Assembly (NCBI RefSeq): GCF_003058085.1
Contig: NZ_QBUD01000002.1
Coordinates: 638,714-702,713 of the forward strand
Direction: 5' to 3'
DNA: 64,000 nt
From: Yoonia sediminilitoris
GTDB taxonomy: Bacteria; Pseudomonadota; Alphaproteobacteria; Rhodobacterales; Rhodobacteraceae
Shown piece by piece: positions 44,607 through 52,790 of this stretch (its first letter is position 1; each line of letters opens with the position of its first letter). The position numbers were made by a program, and so were the translations under genes. The notes under the pieces are model-generated. The model had not been told where the DNA came from and made no database searches. It saw only the letters and a program-made list of their open reading frames with translations.

Positions 44607-45179
44607 ATGTCGTTTATCACCTATATACTGATTGGGGCAATCTTGACGGCGATCGCGTTCATGGCAAAGGAACGTTATTTGTCGTTCTGGGCACAGAAAT
44701 CTGACGATTACGCAGACGGGCCTATCTTTGACATTCGCGAACGGTTTCAGGGGCCCATCGTCTGCGAAGGCGTGATCTATGGCCCCACAGGCCGCGTTGC
44801 ATCGCGCTTTGTTGCGGATTTCCATGCCACTTGGAATGGTAACGTGGGCACAATGGTTGAAAAGTTCCATTACGACAGCGGCCTTGTCCAGGATCGCTGC
44901 TGGACCCTGACCCTTGGCAATGATGGCTCGATCAAAGCCGAAGCCCCTGATGTTGTGGGCACCGGGCAGGGGAAACAGGAAGGCAACGCGGTTTTGTTGA
45001 ACTATCAGATTAAATTGACGGACGAAGCCGGCGGCCATGTTCTCAACGCGACCGATTGGATGTATCTGATGTCCAACGGGTCGATCATGAATCGCAGCCA
45101 GTTCCGCAAGTTTGGGATCAAGGTCGCTGAAATGGTCGCCACCATGCGACCCAAAGGCGACGCATACGCAGGAGAATAA
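44607..45179 (+). CDS. DUF3833 family protein
   Basis: A 190-residue protein with one N-terminal membrane helix (SFITYILIGAILTAIAFMAK) and a beta-rich body: GPIVCEGVIYGPTGRVASRF, RCWTLTLGNDGSIKAEAPDV, and YLMSNGSIMNRSQFRKFGIK, the DUF3833 mark. The body resembles lipocalin-like lipid-binding folds. It sits 3 bp after the MFS gene and 1 bp before the SDR gene. Confidence 0.87.
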   Translation: MSFITYILIGAILTAIAFMAKERYLSFWAQKSDDYADGPIFDIRERFQGPIVCEGVIYGPTGRVASRFVADFHATWNGNVGTMVEKFHYDSGLVQDRCWTLTLGNDGSIKAEAPDVVGTGQGKQEGNAVLLNYQIKLTDEAGGHVLNATDWMYLMSNGSIMNRSQFRKFGIKVAEMVATMRPKGDAYAGE

Positions 45180-45180
45180 C

Positions 45181-45918
45181 GTGAGAGAGTGGCAGGGAAA
45201 ACGGTACTGGCTTGTTGGCGCGAGCGAAGGGTTGGGACGCGAGGTTGCGTTTTGTCTGTCGCGCGCCGGGGCCGAAGTCATCGTGTCTGCCAGATCCGAA
45301 GACCGTCTCAAGGAACTGGTCGCGGAGCTGCCCGGCAAGGCATCATATGTCACAGTCGATGTCATGGACCGTGCCGCTGTTGAAGCCGCCGCTGCCGAAA
45401 TTGGCGAACTTGACGGTGTTGTCTATCTGGCGGGCGTTTATTGGCCAATGAAAGCCAGTGAATGGGACAATGAAAAATCGGACATGATGGGCGAAATCAA
45501 CTTCCTTGGTGCGTCGCGTGTCGTGGGATCGGTGATCAACGACATGGTCGCGCGTGGTTCTGGCCATATAGTGCTAACCGGGTCGCTGTCCGGCTTCCGC
45601 GGCCTTCCGGGGGCAATTGGATATTCAGCGTCCAAGGCGGGGCTGATGGCCTTGGCGGAATCCATGCAGGCCGATTTGCGCACCTCCCCGATTGAGGTTC
45701 AGCTGATCAACCCCGGCTTCATCGAAACGCGGTTGACGGCAAAGAACGATTTTCATATGCCGTTCATCATGTCTGCCGAAGATGCCGCCCGCGAAGTGTT
45801 CGAACATATGAACACCGACCATTTCAAGAAGAGCTTTCCGACCGTGTTTTCTTGGGTCTTCCGATTGTCGCAATTCATGCCCGACTGGATGTATTACCGA
45901 CTGTTTGGCGCGAAATAA
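45181..45918 (+). CDS. Short-chain dehydrogenase/reductase
   Basis: A 245-residue classical SDR starting at GTG just after the DUF3833 stop. The cofactor motif is GASEGLG (13-19), and the catalytic set includes S135, Y148 and K152 (GYSASKAGL). The C-terminus is hydrophobic and aromatic (FSWVFRLSQFMPDWMYYRLF), suggesting contact with the membrane. It is the last gene of the RpoE-type operon; the substrate may be a lipid. Confidence 0.9.
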   Translation: MREWQGKRYWLVGASEGLGREVAFCLSRAGAEVIVSARSEDRLKELVAELPGKASYVTVDVMDRAAVEAAAAEIGELDGVVYLAGVYWPMKASEWDNEKSDMMGEINFLGASRVVGSVINDMVARGSGHIVLTGSLSGFRGLPGAIGYSASKAGLMALAESMQADLRTSPIEVQLINPGFIETRLTAKNDFHMPFIMSAEDAAREVFEHMNTDHFKKSFPTVFSWVFRLSQFMPDWMYYRLFGAK

Positions 45919-45989
45919 GCAGGCACCTTGCGCCAAATCAAAGCGTGCAATCCCCCGCAGGTGCATTCTGCTGTCAGGAGGACGCGCAC

Positions 45990-46316
45990 ATGCTACCCAT
46001 TTCGACCGATAAAGTTGCCGAAGTCATTATTCTGGCGCGCGAGCTTGATCGCGCGGAGCGGGAATTCGACGGCTTTGTTGATCGCCTCAACGAGGATGAA
46101 CAAACCGCCCTTGTCGCGATCTTCTGGATCGGGCGCGGCAGTTTCGACGCTGACGATCTCGAAGAGGCTATTCAGACTGCAAGGCAAGAGCGCAGCACCC
46201 CGACCAAGGACTACCTGAAAGGCTCGCCGCATCTGGCCGACCATCTGATATCGGGGTTGGAGGCATTGGGCATTGATGCGAGTGATGCAGAGGATGCGTT
46301 GCTTGGGCATAGGTAG
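45990..46316 (+). CDS. DUF3775 family protein
   Basis: A 108-residue soluble acidic protein. LPISTDKVAEVIILARELDR opens the family; EFDGFVDRLNEDEQTALVAI and LADHLISGLEALGIDASD follow. Strong AGGAGG before the ATG. Function unknown. It lies 71 bp after the SDR gene and converges with the glutathione-transferase operon. Confidence 0.87.
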   Translation: MLPISTDKVAEVIILARELDRAEREFDGFVDRLNEDEQTALVAIFWIGRGSFDADDLEEAIQTARQERSTPTKDYLKGSPHLADHLISGLEALGIDASDAEDALLGHR

Positions 46317-46347
46317 CGCTGTGTCATGACATCTGCGGTGGCGCAGG

Positions 46348-46363
46348 GCGTTTCGTGAAACGC
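46348..46363. repeat. Palindrome GCGTTTCGTGAAACGC between convergent genes
   Basis: A perfect 7-bp inverted repeat with a GT centre, ending one base before the stop of the minus-strand gene at 46365. It shares GTGAAACGC with the repeat at 39557-39566. It may take part in transcription ending for both genes. Confidence 0.45.
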
Positions 46364-46364
46364 T

Positions 46365-47282
46365 TTAAGTGCCGCCCTCCCAATCCAGCGTCGGTCCGAT
46401 CGGGATGATCCCCAGTGGATTGCGTTTCTCGCTCGCGCTGAAATAGCCCTGTTTATAGATGTCAAATCGCACCGTATCTGCCACGCCTGGCATCGCATAG
46501 ATCGCTTTGGCATAGGGCCAGAGATGCGCATAGTCGGCGATCTTGCGCAGGTTGCATCTGAACGCATAGTGATAGGCCACGTCAAAGCGGGCGAGTGTAG
46601 GAAACAAGCGCAGGTCGGCTTCGGTAAACTGGTCGCCGCACAGGAATTGACTGGTCGCCAGATGCGCGTCAATTTCGTCAAGCGTGGCAAAGACCTCGCG
46701 CGCGGCATTCTCGTATGCCTCTTGCGTCGTGGCAAATCCGGCCCGGTAGACCCCGTTATTGACGGTCCGGTAAATCAGGTCATTCCAGCGGTCGATGTCG
46801 TCGCGCAGCGCCGCCGGATACAATGCATCCTGTCCGAACAACGCGCCCAGCATCCGCACGATATCAGCGGATTCATTGCTCACCATGCGTCCGGCGACCT
46901 TGTCCCACAAGACCGGCACAGTCAGACGTCCGGTGTATCCCATCGGATCGGCACTATAGACATTGTGGATGGCTTGCGCGCCTAGTATCGGGTCAGAAAA
47001 CGCACCGTCGGCATCAAACACCCACCCTTGGTCCGTCCGGTTGGGGCGGGCATAGGACACAGTGAGATCGTCCAACCCCAGCAGGGCACGGGTCAGCAAA
47101 GCCCGGTGCGCCCAAGGGCAATTCCACGCCACGAACAAATGATAGCGGCCCACCTCTACGGGGAAATCACTCTCGCCAATCCAATTGCGAACAGTGCTGC
47201 GACTGCGCTCAAACTCTCCTGACGGAAGTGTGGCGGTCGGGTCATCCCCAAGATGATAAATTCCGTCGACCATATACCCCAT
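46365..47282 (-). CDS. Glutathionyl-hydroquinone reductase-type glutathione transferase
   Basis: A 305-residue Xi-class (YqjG/PcpF) glutathione transferase. The active cysteine C55 is in AWNCPWAHRAL. IHNVYSADPMGYTGRLTVPV and LWDKVAGRMVSNESADIVRM are typical of the family. These enzymes reduce glutathionyl-hydroquinones back to hydroquinones. Its ATG shares a base with the saccharopine dehydrogenase-like gene stop, so it is the last gene of the four-gene minus-strand operon. Confidence 0.9.
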   Translation of the reverse strand: MGYMVDGIYHLGDDPTATLPSGEFERSRSTVRNWIGESDFPVEVGRYHLFVAWNCPWAHRALLTRALLGLDDLTVSYARPNRTDQGWVFDADGAFSDPILGAQAIHNVYSADPMGYTGRLTVPVLWDKVAGRMVSNESADIVRMLGALFGQDALYPAALRDDIDRWNDLIYRTVNNGVYRAGFATTQEAYENAAREVFATLDEIDAHLATSQFLCGDQFTEADLRLFPTLARFDVAYHYAFRCNLRKIADYAHLWPYAKAIYAMPGVADTVRFDIYKQGYFSASEKRNPLGIIPIGPTLDWEGGT

Positions 47283-48331
47283 CAGCCGACTGCCCTGTCA
47301 AACTGGGTCCTTGCGCGGCCCCACACACCTGCCTCCAACCTGTCGAGCGTCAGCAGATGCGGCAAAAGCTGGTCGGCGAAATCTGCGCTGCTTTCGGCAG
47401 GCAACATGGAAGGCAGGTTATCGATGGCCGTGACATCCAGGGCCGGTTGGTCATGGACCCGCAGCGCAGGCGCATCCCATGTGGTTGTGCGATCATAAAC
47501 CTTGATCGGGGAAAAGTCGCTGTCGGGGTCGCAGGCGATATCGCCAATCACCGTCAGGCGTCGGTCAGCGACCTTGGCGCTGGCGGGTACAAATATCGGG
47601 GTGCCGGGCCGGGCCAGAATACAGTTGAGAAAAATCTCGTGTTGCAGAATTTCGGGGAACGGGCCCCCGCTCGCGGTTTCGGCCATATCCCATTTGGTTG
47701 TCGCAACACCCATGGTTTGACACAAATCCGCCCCACCCGTGCCGACGCGTCCCAGCGCGCCAATGATAAGGGCGGTGGGCCGCTGGGTGCCAAGCTGTGT
47801 CAGGCGGGTTTGCAGGTCGGCCAGCATCTGTGTCGCACTGCGATAAGCGGTGACCGGCCCTGCGACGCTGCCCCTTTGTTGGGCAATCCAGCACATAAGC
47901 GCAACGGCGGCCCCGGCATAACCCGCCCAATAGCCAAAGGCCGCGACACGGCGACCTTCGTCATCCACCAGATATTCCAGATCATAAAGCGTGCCACCGC
48001 CCGCCTTGAAACGATCAAGCAGAACCTGCCCTGCGGGTTGCCCTTTGTAGGCATGCCCAAACATGATGTGGCGATGGCGTAAGGGCGTGCCATCATCGGG
48101 TAGCTCTTTCAGCCCAAAGATAATTGCGTCATCCGGTGCATGGGGCCACGCGAATTCTTCGGCGATGGCGCAGCCTGCGTCCACATAGCCGTCTATCGGC
48201 AAGATGCGCTGCTTGCTTTGCTCGACGGTCACCCGAAACCCGGCCCTGATCAGTTTCGCCGCCCCCTGCGGGGTCAGCCCGACCCGTTCCTCGTTGGCGC
48301 GCCCTTCTGATCTAACCCAAAGATGCACCAT
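47282..48331 (-). CDS. Saccharopine dehydrogenase-like protein (LYS1 type)
   Basis: A 349-residue protein with the alanine-dehydrogenase/transhydrogenase N-terminal domain (RSEGRANEERVGLTPQGAAK) and a Rossmann part (ALIIGALGRVGTGGADLC). GLKELPDDGTPLRHRHIMFG and HAYKGQPAGQVLLDRF match saccharopine dehydrogenase (NAD, lysine-forming). Since the organism has dapB, lysine synthesis by this route is unlikely; a role in lysine breakdown or another amino acid reaction is more plausible. It overlaps its neighbours by one base on each side. Confidence 0.85.
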   Translation of the reverse strand: MVHLWVRSEGRANEERVGLTPQGAAKLIRAGFRVTVEQSKQRILPIDGYVDAGCAIAEEFAWPHAPDDAIIFGLKELPDDGTPLRHRHIMFGHAYKGQPAGQVLLDRFKAGGGTLYDLEYLVDDEGRRVAAFGYWAGYAGAAVALMCWIAQQRGSVAGPVTAYRSATQMLADLQTRLTQLGTQRPTALIIGALGRVGTGGADLCQTMGVATTKWDMAETASGGPFPEILQHEIFLNCILARPGTPIFVPASAKVADRRLTVIGDIACDPDSDFSPIKVYDRTTTWDAPALRVHDQPALDVTAIDNLPSMLPAESSADFADQLLPHLLTLDRLEAGVWGRARTQFDRAVG

Positions 48332-48933
48332 CAGATCATACCCTTGGCGTGGACCGCCTGCACCGAAGCGCGCGCTGCCATTCTGGATTGAAATGCCGCA
48401 AGGTTGGGAAAGTCGGCGATTTCAACGCCGTCACCCTTCAGCCATGACAGCACAACATATAGGTAGGGGTCAGACGCGACCTGCCCCGCACCGGCATCAA
48501 ACGGCAGATCGGGTAGACAGGTCTCAAGATAGGCGGCGGCGGCACCCATGGTTTCGGGAACCTTCTGCTTCATGTCCGCAAAGGATGCCTGCTGATCCGC
48601 CCAGCGTTCACCGCGCAGGCCGTGGGCATGATAGGGATGCATCGTGCCATTGAGATAGCACATCAACTCCCGCATTTTGGCCGCGGCAAACGGATCGGCT
48701 GGTACCAGCGACGGTGCCACATATTCCAGCAGTGCGGCGGTTTCCGTCAGGACGCCATCGGGCGTTTCCAGCGTAGGCACGCGGCCTTTGGGGTTGAGGG
48801 CGCGGTAGTCCGGCTTGGTCTGCGCCCCTGCCTTGAAGTCGACAAGTACGGCCTCGTATGGGGTTCCCACTTCCTCAAGCGTGATGGCAACAGCGATTGA
48901 AATCGTGCGGGGGGCATAATGCAGCCTGAGCAT
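48331..48933 (-). CDS. Glutathione S-transferase family protein
   Basis: A 200-residue GST with thioredoxin-like N-terminal half (LRLHYAPRTISIAVAITLEE, PKGRVPTLETPDGVLTETAA) and helical C-terminal half. The ETAA turn binds the glutathione gamma-glutamyl group. It has no active-site cysteine; the residue near the first helix is serine or threonine. Sits between the phosphatase-family gene and the saccharopine dehydrogenase-like gene in one operon. Confidence 0.88.
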   Translation of the reverse strand: MLRLHYAPRTISIAVAITLEEVGTPYEAVLVDFKAGAQTKPDYRALNPKGRVPTLETPDGVLTETAALLEYVAPSLVPADPFAAAKMRELMCYLNGTMHPYHAHGLRGERWADQQASFADMKQKVPETMGAAAAYLETCLPDLPFDAGAGQVASDPYLYVVLSWLKGDGVEIADFPNLAAFQSRMAARASVQAVHAKGMI

Positions 48934-48942
48934 GGCGGTTCC

Positions 48943-49587
48943 TTAATAATGTGTGATGGCGTGGGCGCGGTCAGGGTGATCCAGATGCGGGACAGCATTG
49001 TAGCTGGCCAATATAGGGCCCTGCGGAATGACCCGCACCCGATGAAGCGACGTATTCATGATTGGCAGCAGAATATGGGCCATGCGCGTCGGGTCGAGGT
49101 CAAGCAGATGGCGGATGATCATGCCGATCACGCCACCGGACGTCACACAAAGTACACGCACGCCCGGTTCCGCAGCGGCCTGCAAGACACCGGTGACGCG
49201 GTCCTCAAATGATGCGAATGTCTCGACCCCCATAATTTCGGCGCGATGCCATGCCTCCATCACCTGCGGGACGTGGGCTGCAAATTCATCAGGGCCGGGA
49301 AAGGGGACGCCATGCACATCTTCCAAAGACTGGCCCAGATTGAAGTAGTCCATCTCGTTGAGGCGCGGATCAACGTCCGGGGTGGCATAGCCAATGCCCG
49401 CTGCTGTTTCCATGTGCCGACGCAGACTGCCGCAAATGACCCTGTCGAACGGCGCTTCGCGGTCAGATAGGTAGTCGCCCAGCCACTTGGCCTGAGTATG
49501 CCCCAGATCGGATAGTTTGTCATAACTTGCCTCGTCCTTGGCCTGACTATTGGCCTGCCCGTGTCGTACCAGAATAATTTCGCCCAT
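48943..49587 (-). CDS. Histidine phosphatase family protein
   Basis: A 214-residue phosphoglycerate-mutase-like phosphatase. The catalytic R8-H9-G10 is in ILVRHGQANSQ, the second arginine in GSLRRHMETA, and the second histidine-region is replaced: VLCVTSGGVIGMIIRHLL has serine-glycine where most members have a histidine (SHGG). Loss of that histidine may change or abolish activity. First gene of a four-gene minus-strand operon with two glutathione transferases. Confidence 0.85.
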   Translation of the reverse strand: MGEIILVRHGQANSQAKDEASYDKLSDLGHTQAKWLGDYLSDREAPFDRVICGSLRRHMETAAGIGYATPDVDPRLNEMDYFNLGQSLEDVHGVPFPGPDEFAAHVPQVMEAWHRAEIMGVETFASFEDRVTGVLQAAAEPGVRVLCVTSGGVIGMIIRHLLDLDPTRMAHILLPIMNTSLHRVRVIPQGPILASYNAVPHLDHPDRAHAITHY

Positions 49588-50036
49588 ATCGGCCCTCCTG
49601 AATGCACAGGGTTACGGTGAGGATTCTCTCTTGGCAACGGCTGAGATGTACCATTGGCCCGCGATGCGGCCCTGAAATTCAGCGAATTTTCTGTCATTTC
49701 CGTGAACTGGCTGAAATATCTGACAATCACGGAAAAAAGTGCGGCTGTCATATGTGATCGCCTGACATATTGCGGTGCGGTTTTGCCCATCAAATGGGTG
49801 AAACGACGCACAGAGGTCTTTCGATTTGTGTGTGAAATCGCACATGAAGCACCGAAAAGTCCGGTCAGCCGCATGTCAAGCACCAAAGCGCATCACATCT
49901 ATCACCATTTTCGTGATCGCCCAGCCCCTACACAGCGACGGGATTTGCGACAATATCCAACTCATCGAACGGCGGCAGACAGGAAAGTCGCCATGGAAAT
50001 CATCGCTCTAAGTGAGCACAAAAAAAGGAAAATATC
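49588..50036. other. 449-bp spacer with an inverted repeat
   Basis: I see no gene with a recognisable product. TTCCGTGA (49698-49705) and TCACGGAA (49727-49734) form a perfect inverted repeat, with TGTCA (49692-49696) and TGACA (49721-49725) close by; this could be a regulator site for the divergent genes. An open frame at 49654-50163 crosses the secreted-protein gene out of frame and is not believed. Confidence 0.5.
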
Positions 50037-50366
50037 ATGTCCATCAAGACACTCGTACTCGCCGCAGCCGCAGCAACCGTCACAGCATCAGCCGCCGCCG
50101 CAGAAACATATTTCGAAGTTGGTCCGAACCTTGAAGCCGGAGATATTCTGGAGCTGGGCCTGATTACGGCCGAAGGCAACGGTGTGGTCGAGATTTATGA
50201 CTACCGCACCGGCACACAAGGCGCGCTGCTGGGCACCAAGACGCTGAATGCAGGTGCAAACCCGAACGTGCGCGTCAAAACCGGCCTGCCAGCAACAAGC
50301 AACGTGTTGGCCGTCGTCAAGGTTGATGGTCAGGAAGCGGCAAAAAAGTCTTTCTACATTTACTGA
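50037..50366 (+). CDS. Small secreted beta-type hypothetical protein
   Basis: A 109-residue protein: signal peptide MSIKTLVLAAAAATVTASAAAAE, AAAGGA-type leader before the ATG, then a beta-rich mature part (YFEVGPNLEAGDILELGLI, GVVEIYDYRTGTQGALLG). No cysteines. Predicted periplasmic or extracellular; family not recognised. It has its own terminator and a long upstream spacer, so it is a single-gene unit that may be strongly expressed. Confidence 0.8.
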   Translation: MSIKTLVLAAAAATVTASAAAAETYFEVGPNLEAGDILELGLITAEGNGVVEIYDYRTGTQGALLGTKTLNAGANPNVRVKTGLPATSNVLAVVKVDGQEAAKKSFYIY

Positions 50367-50402
50367 TGTGATGGGTCCGGCCAGCCGGACCTGTTCACCG
50401 TC

Positions 50403-50437
50403 AAGCCCCAGCCCGATGTCGTGGCTGGGGCTTTTTT
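50403..50437 (+). terminator. Rho-independent terminator after the small secreted protein
   Basis: AAGCCCCAGCC (50403-50413) pairs with GGCTGGGGCTT (50423-50433) and is followed by TTTT. Strong stem and T tract. Confidence 0.9.
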
Positions 50438-50540
50438 GTTCAATGTTTCTTAAAATTAGCGGCCACGGTGACTTGTTTACCGATTCCGCGCGTGGGATTG
50501 TGCCGCCCAAGAGCAGAACAATAAACAGGTCCCTTTACAG

Positions 50541-52577
50541 ATGCGCGCTGCCACGCTTCTTTCAGATGTTTTTGGGTTCGATGATTTTCGTCCCGGCCAG
50601 CAAGACATTGTAGAGGCTGTGGCCAGTGGTCAGAACACCTTGGCCATTATGCCCACCGGCGGGGGCAAATCCTTGTGTTTTCAACTGCCAGCGATTGTGC
50701 GCGAGGGTGTCACTGTCGTGATTTCGCCCCTTATCGCCCTGATGCGCGATCAGGTACGCGGCCTCCGCGAAGCGGGCGTCGAGGCAGGTGCGCTGACCTC
50801 TGGGAATACCGAGGAAGAAACAGACGCGGTGTGGGCCGCACTCGAAGCAGGCACACTGAAACTGCTCTATATGGCGCCCGAACGGCTTGCCAATGGCGGC
50901 ACGGTGCAGATGCTGCACCGCGCCAACGTCAGCCTGATCGCCGTGGACGAGGCGCACTGTGTTAGCCAATGGGGCCATGACTTCCGCCCTGATTATCTGC
51001 GCATCGGTGAATTGCGGCAGATGCTGGATGTGCCGCTGGCGGCCTTTACGGCCACCGCCGACGCGGAAACCCAAGCCGAGATTGTGCAAAAGCTGTTCGA
51101 TGGTCAGCAACCTGCGACGTTCCTGCGCGGCTTTGACCGGCCCAACATCCATCTGGCCTTTGCCGTGAAAGACGGACCGCGCAACCAAATCCTGAATTTT
51201 GCTGCCGCTCGCAAGGGCCAGTCCGGTATCGTCTATTGCGGCACCCGCGCCAAAACCGAAACGCTGGCCCGCGCACTTGGCGATGCGGGCCACCTTGCCT
51301 GCCATTACCACGGCGGGATGGAGGCAGATGACCGCCGCATTGTTGAACGCCGTTTCCAGCAAGAGGACGGGTTGATCGTCTGCGCTACCGTCGCCTTTGG
51401 CATGGGCATCGACAAGCCCGATATCCGCTGGGTCGCCCACGCTGACCTGCCCAAATCGATTGAGGCCTATTATCAGGAAATCGGTCGCGCGGGCCGTGAC
51501 GGTGCGCCAGCCGAAACGCTTACCTTGTTTGGTCCCGATGATATTCGCTACCGCCGCCAGCAGATTGACGAAGGGCTCGCCCCGCCTGAACGCCGCGCGG
51601 CAGATCATGGGCGGTTGAATGCGTTGCTTGGTCTGGCAGAGGCATTGCGCTGCCGCCGCCAGAACCTGCTGGAATATTTCGGTGAAAGCCCGGAACCCTG
51701 CGGCAACTGTGATCTGTGCGACAAACCTGCCGAAGTTTTCGACGGCACGACGCCGGTGCGCATGGCCCTGTCGGCTGCGTTGCGCACAGACGAATGGTTT
51801 GGCGCGGGCCATCTGATCGACATTCTACTTGGCAATATGACCGACAAGATCCAGCAGCGCGGCCATGACAGCCTGCCTACTTTTGGCGTCGGCAAGGATT
51901 ACGACAAGCGCCAGTGGCAGGCGATTTTCAGGCAAATGATGGGGCATGATCTGCTGCGCCCCGACCGCGAGCGACACGGCGCGTTGCGCATGACTGACCA
52001 CGCGCGCCCCATCCTGCGCGGGGAGGCTACAATTGAATTGCGCAAGGACACGATCAAATCCGCCAAAGGGTCCGGCCCCAAAGTCCGTATGCTGGTCAGC
52101 GACGAAGATGCGCCGCTGCTGTCCGCTCTCAAGGCCAAGCGGCGTTATCTGGCAGAACAGGCCAATGCGCCAGCCTACATCATCTTTAACGACCGCACCC
52201 TGATCGAAATGGCCGAAAAGCGACCCATGACACTGGACCAGATGGCGGGCATCAGTGGTGTGGGCGCCAAGAAGCTTGAAAGCTACGGGCTTGCCTTTCT
52301 AGAGGTCATCGCGGGCGCGGTTGAAGAGATTCACCCGCGCCGCCGCAAACTGGCCGGGCGCAATGAAGGGGCGGTCTATGATCGGCTGCTGGAAGTACAG
52401 GCCACCCTGTCACGCGGCCCGCATGGCGCGGATAAACCGATGAGCTGCTCTGCTTCGCTGATCGCGAAAGTGGCGCAATTGCGCAGTACCGACATGGATC
52501 AGCTGACCCGTGTCATGGGCGACAAGTACGCCGAACGCTTTGGCGCGGCCTTTCTGGAAGTGCTTGAGGGCGAATAA
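50541..52577 (+). CDS. recQ: ATP-dependent DNA helicase RecQ
   Basis: RecQ of 678 residues. Walker A is PTGGGKSLCF with K43, motif II is VDEAHCVSQWGHDF, and motif VI is QEIGRAGRDG. The zinc-binding part has LRCRRQNLLEYFGE and CGNCDLC, then the winged-helix RQC domain, and the HRDC domain at the end (YDRLLEVQATLSR to about 678). It unwinds 3'-5' in recombination and replication repair. Full length. It stands alone. Confidence 0.95.
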   Translation: MRAATLLSDVFGFDDFRPGQQDIVEAVASGQNTLAIMPTGGGKSLCFQLPAIVREGVTVVISPLIALMRDQVRGLREAGVEAGALTSGNTEEETDAVWAALEAGTLKLLYMAPERLANGGTVQMLHRANVSLIAVDEAHCVSQWGHDFRPDYLRIGELRQMLDVPLAAFTATADAETQAEIVQKLFDGQQPATFLRGFDRPNIHLAFAVKDGPRNQILNFAAARKGQSGIVYCGTRAKTETLARALGDAGHLACHYHGGMEADDRRIVERRFQQEDGLIVCATVAFGMGIDKPDIRWVAHADLPKSIEAYYQEIGRAGRDGAPAETLTLFGPDDIRYRRQQIDEGLAPPERRAADHGRLNALLGLAEALRCRRQNLLEYFGESPEPCGNCDLCDKPAEVFDGTTPVRMALSAALRTDEWFGAGHLIDILLGNMTDKIQQRGHDSLPTFGVGKDYDKRQWQAIFRQMMGHDLLRPDRERHGALRMTDHARPILRGEATIELRKDTIKSAKGSGPKVRMLVSDEDAPLLSALKAKRRYLAEQANAPAYIIFNDRTLIEMAEKRPMTLDQMAGISGVGAKKLESYGLAFLEVIAGAVEEIHPRRRKLAGRNEGAVYDRLLEVQATLSRGPHGADKPMSCSASLIAKVAQLRSTDMDQLTRVMGDKYAERFGAAFLEVLEGE

Positions 52578-52715
52578 AGCCTTGCGGATACAATCAAAAG
52601 ATTGATCTGGCGCCATTTCCTTGGCATCATTTCATTCAGGTTGCGCGTACTGGGGGGAGCGCCAGCCGCGCGCATGCCCTAGCCGCTGCAAAACCAAGGC
52701 GAAGCCCCCTGAATT

Positions 52716-52738
52716 TGGTCCCAAATGGACCCAAAACC
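52716..52738. promoter_or_regulatory. Near-palindrome upstream of the selenium-binding-type gene
   Basis: TTTGGTCC-CAAAT-GGACCCAAA is an imperfect inverted repeat 53 bp before the ATG; a second small stem, CTCCCC-AGGCAA-GGGGAG (52743-52760), follows. Either may be an operator or leader structure for the gene at 52791. Confidence 0.35.
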
Positions 52739-52790
52739 AATACTCCCCAGGCAAGGGGAGGCAGAATTTTATTTTTTTGGGAGGACTATT

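Noticed and set aside
49654..50163. 169-codon frame before the small secreted protein
   Set aside because: It overlaps the secreted-protein gene in another frame and shows no known domain.
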